Assembly (NCBI GenBank): GCA_022361095.1
Contig: JAKSBO010000102.1
Span: forward strand, 1-10,528
Length of the DNA stretch: 10,528 nucleotides
Direction of reading: 5' to 3'
From: Desulfobacterales bacterium
Lineage (GTDB): Bacteria; Desulfobacterota; Desulfobacteria; Desulfobacterales; Desulfobacteraceae
The position numbers and the translations under genes are program-made. Of this stretch, positions 1 to 4,668 are shown piece after piece. The notes beneath the pieces are model-generated. The model saw nothing but the letters and a program-made list of their open reading frames with translations, was not told the origin of the DNA and made no database searches. Position 1 is the first letter of the stretch; every line of letters begins with the position of its first letter.

Positions 1-116
1 AACCAAACAAAACACAGGCAAAAATACCATTTGGCCCGTTTCTTTCCATAGGGGCCGTTCTCTATATTTTCTGGGGAGAACCTTTAATACGATGGTATTT
101 TAATCTCCTTGGATGA
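1..116 (+). CDS. pilD: Prepilin peptidase (type IV pilus/type II secretion), C-terminal end only
   Basis: Only the last 37 codons are present; the first complete codon is at 3 and the stop is TGA at 114-116, so the gene starts left of the window. The visible tail contains IPFGPFLSIGAVLYIFWG followed by a WYFNLLG end. The PFGPFL-x-x-GA motif in front of a last hydrophobic helix is the conserved C-terminus of family A24 prepilin peptidases (PilD/GspO). These inner-membrane aspartyl proteases cleave the leader of type IV prepilins and pseudopilins and N-methylate the new terminus. The catalytic aspartates lie outside the window and cannot be checked. The segment is too short for a normal ORF search, so it is easily missed. 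The gene converges on the DsrE-like gene, with 71 bp between the stops. Confidence rests on one highly conserved motif. Confidence 0.78.
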   Translation, partial: PNKTQAKIPFGPFLSIGAVLYIFWGEPLIRWYFNLLG

Positions 117-122
117 TATTGC

Positions 123-168
123 AACGAAAAGCCACCGTTAACATCATGCAACCGGGCGACTTTTCGTT
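123..168 (+). other. Imperfect inverted repeat between convergent genes, weak terminator candidate
   Basis: AACGAAAAG (123-131) is perfectly complementary to CTTTTCGTT (160-168). Further C-G pairs inside are interrupted by mismatches, leaving a long apical region. It lies between the prepilin peptidase stop and the DsrE-like stop, where a terminator would be expected. There is no clean T-run on either side, so an intrinsic terminator is only a guess. Confidence 0.35.
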
Positions 169-187
169 CATATATTAAACGTATCTT

Positions 188-547
188 TTATAAACTGATA
201 ACCGTAGCATCACAGGACATGTTGATAAATTCAGAAGCCGAAGCCATTCGCGCTCCCTCAATCAGATCGGCTTCTTTAATCTGGCGGGCATTAGCACAGG
301 GCGTGCAGACCAAAATCGGCACATCATGGGCCTGAAGATATGTCAAAAGATCATCGGCCACATCACCGGTGGCAGCCCGAACATGGGTGATAATACCCTC
401 TTTCGCCAGATACACCCCCTCATCCAGCAAAAAAAGGCTGGTATTCTTCCCCTCTTTATGGGCTATGGTTGCAAGGTGAATAGCCCGGGTGGCCCGGTTC
501 GTATCATTGGTGCCGCAGGATAACGCAATAACAACATTGTTAGTCAT
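188..547 (-). CDS. DsrE/YchN-family small sulfur-relay-like protein
   Basis: The product is 119 aa, a usual length for the DsrE/DsrF/YchN fold, and probably cytoplasmic. It begins MTNNVVIALSCGTNDTNRA, has an alternating alpha/beta pattern, and carries the family-typical segment ILVCTPCANARQI around residues 78-90, with two cysteines three residues apart; a further Cys lies at residue 11. Family members such as DsrE and TusD carry persulfide sulfur on a conserved cysteine, while YchN-like proteins have no settled role, so a specific reaction cannot be assigned. The start ATG at 547 is well supported by AGGAGG about 6 nt upstream. The gene diverges from the peroxiredoxin across a 563-bp control region and is followed by no other minus-strand gene, so it looks monocistronic. 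A sulfur-trafficking or redox-sensing role fits the neighbouring peroxiredoxin and persulfide dioxygenase-like genes, but that is inference. Confidence 0.8.
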   Translation of the reverse strand: MTNNVVIALSCGTNDTNRATRAIHLATIAHKEGKNTSLFLLDEGVYLAKEGIITHVRAATGDVADDLLTYLQAHDVPILVCTPCANARQIKEADLIEGARMASASEFINMSCDATVISL

Positions 548-597
548 GAATTTCCTCCTGATTCTAACAATTTATAAATTGGAAATAATCTAGCGTT

Positions 598-613
598 TGA
601 AACAATCATGCCA
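598..613 (-). promoter_or_regulatory. Possible sigma-54 promoter of the DsrE-like gene
   Basis: On minus the sequence reads TGGCATGATTGTTTCA, matching the -24/-12 consensus TGGCACG-N4-TTGCW except at one position of the -24 box and the G of the -12 GC. The -24 GG is intact, but the -12 mismatch weakens the call. Predicted transcription would begin near 587, giving a leader of about 40 nt before ATG 547. Confidence 0.35.
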
Positions 614-625
614 CACTTAAATCCT

Positions 626-655
626 AACAAATGCAAACAAGTGTAAACAAATGCA
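626..655 (+). repeat. Three head-to-tail 10-bp direct repeats
   Basis: The units are AACAAATGCA (626-635), AACAAGTGTA (636-645) and AACAAATGCA (646-655). The first and third are identical and the second differs at two positions. A 10-bp period places each copy on nearly the same face of the helix. The core ACAAATG recurs in both arms of the inverted repeat at 771-808, suggesting a shared protein-binding word. The repeats lie just upstream of the minus-strand promoter candidate. Confidence 0.6.
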
Positions 656-700
656 AAAATCCCGCCTGGGTAAACCAAAATCAGACTCAAAGCGCCTAAA

Positions 701-728
701 TATTGAATAAACACCTTAAAATTCAATA
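701..728. repeat. Short inverted repeat, 8-bp arms
   Basis: TATTGAAT (701-708) and ATTCAATA (721-728) are perfect complements separated by 12 bp. In AT-rich DNA this may be chance. It is recorded because it lies among the other dyads of the divergent control region. Confidence 0.3.
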
Positions 729-770
729 AAACACCCGGCAGAATATCAAGGAACAAAAACAGAACATGAC

Positions 771-808
771 ACACAAATGTTTTGTTAGGTGTCTCAAAAC
801 ATTTGTGT
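771..808. promoter_or_regulatory. Perfect 14-bp inverted repeat, candidate activator-binding site
   Basis: ACACAAATGTTTTG (771-784) and CAAAACATTTGTGT (795-808) are exact reverse complements around a 10-nt spacer. The 24-bp centre-to-centre arm spacing is slightly over two helical turns, as in many dimer or tetramer sites. There is no T-run and no gene ends nearby, so a terminator is unlikely. The centre (about 790) is roughly 200 bp from the predicted minus-strand start and roughly 230 bp from the predicted plus-strand start. That is within the usual range for upstream sites of sigma-54 enhancer-binding proteins. The structure is directly visible; the role is inferred. Confidence 0.55.
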
Positions 809-818
809 ATAGATACAC
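805..818. promoter_or_regulatory. 14-bp palindrome overlapping the large inverted repeat
   Basis: GTGTAT-AG-ATACAC is a perfect 6-bp-arm dyad. Its left arm shares 805-808 with the right arm of the 771-808 inverted repeat. Overlapping dyads could let two regulators compete. No known operator consensus was recognised. Confidence 0.4.
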
Positions 819-991
819 TTCGTCTTCAACAACTGTAATTTAAAACCATTTCATTGATTAGATTGCCTGCATCTTCCCATATAAAAAATAGATACAAATC
901 TTTTTTAAAGAAGCTTACTACATGATAATATAGGATTTTTCACACATCTACCACACATAAATTTCAAGCCGATCCAATTTCATAAAATCTC

Positions 992-1007
992 CGGCACGGT
1001 ATCTGCT
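992..1007 (+). promoter_or_regulatory. Sigma-54 (-24/-12) promoter of the peroxiredoxin gene
   Basis: CGGCACGGTATCTGCT matches the RpoN consensus TGGCACG-N4-TTGCW at every defined position except two T-to-C changes. The invariant GG (993-994) and GC (1005-1006) have the required 10-nt separation. The predicted start is near 1018, giving a leader of about 93 nt to ATG 1111. No good -35/-10 pair was found closer to the gene. A sigma-54 promoter needs an enhancer-binding activator, and the inverted repeat at 771-808 is a plausible site. Confidence 0.6.
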
Positions 1008-1110
1008 AAACTCTAAACGCAAAGATTAACTTGAAGTATTGATCTAAATGATTCACAGGCAAGTACAACAAAACTAAGTTTCGATCAAAATATTAATAAA
1101 GGAGAACAAC

Positions 1111-1758
1111 ATGGAACATCAAAACCCAAACATGCCCCTTCTTGGCGACGAATTTCCAGAATTAAATGTGGACACGACCCATGGACCGATGAATCTGCCT
1201 AAAGACTTGAAAGGCAAATGGTTTGTTCTTTTCAGTCATCCGGCGGATTTCACTCCGGTTTGCACCACGGAATTTGCAGGTTTTCAAAACCGCGTTGACC
1301 AGTTTGAAAAGATGGGCGTACAACTGATCGGCATGTCAGTTGACCAGGTATTCAGCCACATAAAGTGGATTGAATGGATCAATGAAAAGCTTGATATTGA
1401 AATTACGTTTCCGGTTATTGCCGCTAACGACTCAGTAGCAAACAAGTTGGGTATGCTGCATCCGGGCAAAGGCGCCAATACGGTCAGGGCGGTATTTGTG
1501 GTTGACCCTGAAAGTAAGGTGCGGCTGATCCTTTACTATCCCCAGGAAATCGGACGGAATATGGATGAAATTGTCCGGGCCACAAAAGCATTGATCACAT
1601 CAGACCAGAATGGCGTAGCCATGCCCGCCAACTGGCCGGAAAACGAACTGTTAAAGGACCGGGTAATCATCCCGCCGCCAAAGTCACAAAAGGATGCATC
1701 GCAACGGCTGAGCCAATACGAGGGTTATGATTGGTGGTTCTGCCATAAGTCACTGTAA
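1111..1758 (+). CDS. Peroxiredoxin, Prx6/archaeal-type (AhpC/TSA superfamily)
   Basis: A 215-aa cytoplasmic thiol peroxidase that would reduce hydrogen peroxide and organic hydroperoxides. The active site is visible as [13 protein letters not shown] with peroxidatic Cys51, Thr48 and Pro44. The supporting arginine is Arg126 (in [10 protein letters not shown]), and a second conserved Arg149 follows PQEIG. The protein continues into the long C-terminal arm characteristic of the Prx6 class (about residues 165-215) and ends WWFCHKSL. Cys211 in this WWFC-K motif is the likely resolving cysteine, as in archaeal-type enzymes, so the protein probably works as a 2-Cys enzyme despite belonging to the so-called 1-Cys group. 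Length is normal and the ORF intact. ATG 1111 follows AAAGGAGA at a good distance. It appears to be a single-gene unit driven from the upstream sigma-54-like promoter. The reductant is unknown; no thioredoxin or rubredoxin partner gene is in the window. Confidence 0.93.
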   Translation: MEHQNPNMPLLGDEFPELNVDTTHGPMNLPKDLKGKWFVLFSHPADFTPVCTTEFAGFQNRVDQFEKMGVQLIGMSVDQVFSHIKWIEWINEKLDIEITFPVIAANDSVANKLGMLHPGKGANTVRAVFVVDPESKVRLILYYPQEIGRNMDEIVRATKALITSDQNGVAMPANWPENELLKDRVIIPPPKSQKDASQRLSQYEGYDWWFCHKSL

Positions 1759-1847
1759 GCCGGCCCAATCAAATTCAACTTAAGGCCCATGATCGAAATA
1801 AAACACTCCCAAATATGGTTTAGACTTTTCGTTCGTACTCAAGGTGC

Positions 1848-1884
1848 GTCAATGGCCGCATATTAAATATATGCGGCCATTGAC
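1848..1884. repeat. Perfect 16-bp inverted repeat after the peroxiredoxin gene
   Basis: GTCAATGGCCGCATAT (1848-1863) and ATATGCGGCCATTGAC (1869-1884) are exact complements around the 5-nt loop TAAAT. As RNA this would be a very stable hairpin about 90 nt past the peroxiredoxin stop. Neither strand has the T-run of an intrinsic terminator next to it. It could be a 3'-end stabiliser, a factor-dependent terminator, a dispersed palindromic element, or a binding site for the downstream gene. Function unassigned. Confidence 0.6.
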
Positions 1885-1940
1885 ACAACGAAGAGGACGG
1901 ATAAAAAGGCAAACCATAAGGCAGCTTTTATTTTGAACTT

Positions 1941-1979
1941 GGGCTTTAAGCCCGGGAGGAGATATCTTTTTCCGGGCTT
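1941..1979 (+). other. GC-rich hairpin with a competing alternative stem, leader of the persulfide dioxygenase-like gene
   Basis: AAGCCCGG (1948-1955) pairs with CCGGGCTT (1972-1979), and the interior AGATATCT region adds weak pairs. AAGCCC (1948-1953) can alternatively pair with GGGCTT at 1941-1946, mainly as GGGC/GCCC around a 5-nt loop. The two folds exclude each other, which resembles an attenuator, but no T-run follows. It ends 74 bp before the ATG at 2054. Confidence 0.35.
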
Positions 1980-2053
1980 TGCTACGATATCAATGATCTT
2001 AATTTTCAGCAAATTCTAAATTACATTTCTTTAATTAAAAGGAGGCCTGTACC

Positions 2054-3436
2054 ATGTATTTTAACCAGATTTCAGTGAAAGGCCTTGGGTGCCAGTCCTA
2101 TTGCATTGGCTGCCCCGCAGCCCAGCAAATGATGGTCGTGGACCCCAAAAGGGACATCCAGGACTATCTGGATATTGCATACCAAGAGGGTATGCGCATC
2201 ACACATATTGTTAATACACACCTTCATGCAGACCACATTTCGGGCGACCAGGAATTAAGTGCTGCGACAGGTGCGGATATTTATATCAATGACAGTGTGG
2301 AAATCAACTATGCCCACAAAGGCATTGAACAGGGTGACGTTTTCACCCTTGGGGCTGCAAAAGTGGAAGTGCTTCACACGCCGGGGCACACCCCTAATTC
2401 CATCTCCCTGGTTGTCACGGATACAGGACGTTCCGACAAACCGGAAATGATTTTAACCGGGGACCTGCTGTTTGTCGGAGATATTGGACGGCCGGATCTT
2501 CCCGGGTCCGAAATCCTGGACGAACAGGTTGAAAACCTTTATAACAGCTTGTATAAAACCCTTGCGACTTTTCCCGACTACCTTGAAATTTATCCCGCCC
2601 ACGGAGAAGGCTCCTTGTGCGGCAGAGGCATGAGCGCAAAAAAAAGTTCCACATTGGGCTATGAACGCAGTGCCAACCCCATGCTGCAGTTTAATTCATT
2701 CGAGGCGTTCAGGGAAAACATCATGTCTGCCTTCCCGGACCGGCCCAAAAGCTTTTCATATATCATTGCCACGAACAGCAAAGGTGCGGACCTGCTGGAT
2801 GCATGCACCCTGGACAAACGCCTGACCCCCGACCAGTTCCAGGAACTTATGGAAGAAGAAACCACGCTGGTCATGGACACCCGTGACAGTGCGGCATATG
2901 GGGGATTTCACATTCCGGGCAGCATCAATATCGGGTTTGAAAAACAATTGGCCAACTGGGTGGGGATGGTGATTGCTCCCGGCACGGAACTGCTGTTGGT
3001 TGTGGAAAACCGGGATGCCTACGACCGGATGCTCACAGAACTTCACCGCATCGGCTATGATGCAGTCCTGGGATATCTTTCAGGCGGCATAAATGAATGG
3101 CTCATGAGTGGCAGGCCGGTGGATCAGCTTGCCCAAATTTCCCCCCTGCAACTCCACAAAAAAAATGGTCCGGATGGCCCCTTAATTTTGGATGTCCGTA
3201 CCACGGCCGAATGGAATAACGGCCGTATTGAACACGCCGTCCACTTTCCGTTAACCGATATTTTAGATCATAAAATACCCAATGCAGACAAGGAGCAGGA
3301 GGTGATTCTGCAGTGCGGCAGTGGATACCGGTCTAATATCGCAGCCGGTTTTCTTAAAGATCAGGGATTTAACAACATAAAATCATTGGCCGGCGGAACA
3401 TTTGCCTGGCACAACGCAAATCTGCCTTTAGTGTAA
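2054..3436 (+). CDS. Persulfide dioxygenase-like MBL hydrolase fused to two rhodanese domains (CstB-type)
   Basis: A 460-aa cytoplasmic fusion. Residues about 1-210 form a metallo-beta-lactamase domain of the ETHE1/persulfide dioxygenase type: THLHADH (His56, His58, Asp60, His61), GHTPNS (His112), TGDLLF (Asp137) and PAHG (His183). His56, His112 and Asp137 correspond to the ETHE1 iron-ligand triad. Residues about 258-355 are a rhodanese fold whose active-site loop reads LVVENRDAY and lacks the catalytic cysteine (pseudo-rhodanese). Residues about 362-460 are a second rhodanese with loop LQCGSGYRS, catalytic Cys421. This order matches staphylococcal CstB, which turns low-molecular-weight persulfides and sulfite into thiosulfate using oxygen. 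Cys189 (GSLCGRG) sits where CstB-like proteins often have a cysteine. The N-terminus also carries Cys13, Cys17 and Cys20, a tight cluster. ATG 2054 follows AAAAGGAGG at good spacing. It probably detoxifies persulfide or sulfide. The exact substrate is inferred, and the oxygen requirement is notable for a likely anaerobe. Confidence 0.88.
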   Translation: MYFNQISVKGLGCQSYCIGCPAAQQMMVVDPKRDIQDYLDIAYQEGMRITHIVNTHLHADHISGDQELSAATGADIYINDSVEINYAHKGIEQGDVFTLGAAKVEVLHTPGHTPNSISLVVTDTGRSDKPEMILTGDLLFVGDIGRPDLPGSEILDEQVENLYNSLYKTLATFPDYLEIYPAHGEGSLCGRGMSAKKSSTLGYERSANPMLQFNSFEAFRENIMSAFPDRPKSFSYIIATNSKGADLLDACTLDKRLTPDQFQELMEEETTLVMDTRDSAAYGGFHIPGSINIGFEKQLANWVGMVIAPGTELLLVVENRDAYDRMLTELHRIGYDAVLGYLSGGINEWLMSGRPVDQLAQISPLQLHKKNGPDGPLILDVRTTAEWNNGRIEHAVHFPLTDILDHKIPNADKEQEVILQCGSGYRSNIAAGFLKDQGFNNIKSLAGGTFAWHNANLPLV

Positions 3437-3455
3437 TAACCTAAACTATTGTTGG

Positions 3456-3507
3456 GTTCATGGTCATAACTTTATTGCGCTGACAGGCAAAAAGTTTGAT
3501 CATGAAC
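3456..3507. other. Long-loop inverted repeat between convergent genes
   Basis: GTTCATGGTCA (3456-3466) pairs with TGATCATGAAC (3497-3507) over 11 positions, one of them a G-T wobble on the plus transcript, with a 30-nt loop. The right arm overlaps the cheX stop. It sits where the persulfide dioxygenase-like and cheX transcripts converge, so it may help terminate both, but there is no T-run. Confidence 0.3.
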
Positions 3508-3973
3508 TCTCATCCGAATAACAAATTTCAAGCAATACCTTACCCTTGGTTGTACGAAAGGGAATGCCGACAATATGACTGCCGGTGTCTGTATGCAAAA
3601 TCTCTTCTGTGCGACCATTCACAACTTTTACGAATTTCACTTTTACCTTTTTTCCTAATTCACCAAGTTTTGTCGTTACATGCCCGGCCACCATGTTGCT
3701 GATCTCCCCGACTGCATCGGTAATTTCTTCATTTATTTCGGTCATTTCTTCACCAAACATAGCCGATACAATACCTAGTATACTTTTCTCAGTAAAAGAA
3801 ATCGCAACCGTAGCTTCCAAATCGCCTTCAACGGTTAAAAGCCCTGATATATCACCATCATGAACGGTTCCGGCTTTTAAAAAAGGCGGCTCTGGCTTTA
3901 CTTTTACTAGAGCTGTGGTGTCAAGAATGTGTAAAGTTCCTTCAATGAAAGGATTGACAAGCGCTACATCCAT
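3500..3973 (-). CDS. cheX: CheX-like chemotaxis phosphatase
   Basis: A 157-aa cytoplasmic protein of the CheC/CheX phosphatase superfamily, whose members dephosphorylate CheY-P and related response regulators. The key motif is visible as DAVGEISNMVAGHVT, in which Glu90 and Asn93 form the E-x-x-N signature that positions the attacking water. CheX has one such motif and a length near 155 aa, as here, whereas CheC usually has two. The start ATG 3973 is preceded by CAGGAGGTG about 6 nt upstream. It stands alone on minus, convergent with the persulfide dioxygenase-like gene and divergent from HU. No CheY or receptor gene is in the window, so the partner is unknown. Stand-alone CheX domains also occur in proteins acting outside chemotaxis, which remains possible. 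Confidence 0.8.
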   Translation of the reverse strand: MDVALVNPFIEGTLHILDTTALVKVKPEPPFLKAGTVHDGDISGLLTVEGDLEATVAISFTEKSILGIVSAMFGEEMTEINEEITDAVGEISNMVAGHVTTKLGELGKKVKVKFVKVVNGRTEEILHTDTGSHIVGIPFRTTKGKVLLEICYSDESS

Positions 3974-4052
3974 TTTTCACCTCCTGTTTTCAAACATTCT
4001 ATGCTGTTCAAAGAAAACTGGCAACGATTTTTTAATAAAACGCAATAAAGAC

Positions 4053-4081
4053 TTGACACTCCCGGCTCAACGACGTAACGT
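4053..4081 (+). promoter_or_regulatory. Sigma-70 promoter candidate for the HU gene
   Basis: A perfect -35 TTGACA (4053-4058) is followed after 17 bp by TAACGT (4076-4081), which agrees with TATAAT at the first, second and last positions. Predicted start near 4088, giving a leader of about 85 nt. The very AT-rich stretch at 4095-4140 lies within that leader. Confidence 0.45.
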
Positions 4082-4172
4082 ACCCAGAAAAGCTAAATAA
4101 AAATATTTCACTAAATATATACTATTAACTTAGATATTTCCTAACAACCCCCCAAAAAAAGGAGTGAGCACG

Positions 4173-4442
4173 ATGAACAAAGGCGATCTAATTAACAAGG
4201 TATCAGAGGTTCTCAGCAGCAAAAAAGACGCACAGGCAGCTGTTGACTGCATGATTGAGACAATTACAGAGGCATTGGCTGCCAATGATTCTGTTACCTT
4301 GGTGGGTTTTGGCACATTCAAAACCGCTGAAAGAAAAGAGCGAAAAGGCAGAAACCCCCAGACAGGAAAAGAAATCAATATTCCGGCCAGGAATGTACCC
4401 AAATTCGTACCCGGAAAAGCACTTAAAGACGCTGTAAAATAA
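4173..4442 (+). CDS. hup: HU-family DNA-binding nucleoid protein
   Basis: An 89-aa histone-like protein that binds and bends DNA as a dimer and compacts the nucleoid. It starts [14 protein letters not shown], carries the dimerisation core [21 protein letters not shown], and has the beta-arm [18 protein letters not shown] with the intercalating proline segment; this is full family length. An in-frame GTG at 4164 would add three residues, but it lies inside the Shine-Dalgarno AAAGGAG (4158-4164). That same Shine-Dalgarno is ideally placed, 8 nt before ATG 4173, so the ATG is taken. The gene stands alone between a TTGACA-type promoter and a strong terminator. HU and IHF subunits look alike; the symmetric HU-type features favour HU, but an IHF-like role cannot be excluded. 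IHF/HU bending would matter for the sigma-54 promoters in this window. Confidence 0.95.
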   Translation: MNKGDLINKVSEVLSSKKDAQAAVDCMIETITEALAANDSVTLVGFGTFKTAERKERKGRNPQTGKEINIPARNVPKFVPGKALKDAVK

Positions 4443-4460
4443 TCTCAACCTTTCTGGAGT

Positions 4461-4495
4461 CATGGGGGTTTTAGCCTAAAGGTAAAACCCCCATG
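4461..4495 (+). terminator. Intrinsic terminator of the HU gene
   Basis: CATGGGGGTTTTA (4461-4473) pairs perfectly with TAAAACCCCCATG (4483-4495) around a 9-nt loop, and outer A-T and G-T pairs extend the stem. It begins 18 nt after the HU stop and is followed by the T-rich ATTTCTTT. Confidence 0.85.
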
Positions 4496-4573
4496 ATTTC
4501 TTTAAAAAAGCTCAATGCTTTAAGTCAATGACTAAATAATATCAGGATACAACCCATGTGACGTGTTCCTGAC

Positions 4574-4579
4574 TATAAT
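4574..4579 (+). promoter_or_regulatory. Possible -10 element for the PilZ gene
   Basis: A perfect TATAAT occurs 90 bp before ATG 4669. No recognisable -35 box lies 16-18 bp upstream. A TG dinucleotide is present one base out of the ideal extended -10 position. The promoter is therefore possible but not secure. Confidence 0.35.
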
Positions 4580-4604
4580 ACGGCATGTAGATTTCCACCT
4601 GATT

Positions 4605-4639
4605 CCAATACCTTTCATTTATTTTATGTAAGGTATTGG
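4605..4639 (+). other. Perfect 10-bp inverted repeat in the PilZ gene leader
   Basis: CCAATACCTT (4605-4614) and AAGGTATTGG (4630-4639) are exact complements around a 15-nt loop, ending 29 nt before ATG 4669. The right arm is followed by further ATTGG words (at 4645-4649 and 4654-4658). It could be an mRNA leader hairpin or an operator. It does not resemble either known c-di-GMP riboswitch class. Confidence 0.45.
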
Positions 4640-4668
4640 TTGATATTGGCTGAATTGGATTGCAGGGC

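Larger units (their letters stand above)
548..1110. promoter_or_regulatory. 563-bp divergent intergenic control region
   Basis: AT-rich DNA separates the divergent DsrE-like and peroxiredoxin genes. I see no convincing gene in it. It holds, left to right: a weak sigma-54-like element on minus (598-613), three 10-bp tandem repeats (626-655), a small dyad (701-728), a perfect 14-bp inverted repeat (771-808) overlapping a 14-bp palindrome (805-818), and a near-consensus sigma-54 promoter on plus (992-1007). The word ATAGATACA occurs at 809-817 and again at 888-896. Such length and density of dyads between two small genes suggests regulation by a distant-binding activator. Confidence 0.6.

Noticed and set aside
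626..655. Tandem repeats as plasmid-type iterons or a replication origin
   Set aside because: Only three short copies, no initiator gene, no DnaA boxes recognised, and ribosomal and housekeeping genes indicate chromosome.
544..774. Open minus-strand frame of 76 codons upstream of the DsrE-like gene, rich in hydrophobic residues
   Set aside because: No ribosome-binding site or recognisable family; it overlaps the DsrE-like start and its Shine-Dalgarno and runs through the promoter and repeat elements. Hydrophobicity is expected from translating AT-rich DNA.
626..808. Repeats as a small CRISPR array
   Set aside because: Units are 10 bp with no spacers, and no cas genes are present.
4164..4172. 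GTG start for HU adding three residues
   Set aside because: The GTG lies within the Shine-Dalgarno sequence; ATG 4173 has ideal spacing and gives the family-typical N-terminus.
4501..4668. c-di-GMP riboswitch ahead of the PilZ gene
   Set aside because: The region has a simple dyad, but I cannot find the conserved core of either c-di-GMP riboswitch class.
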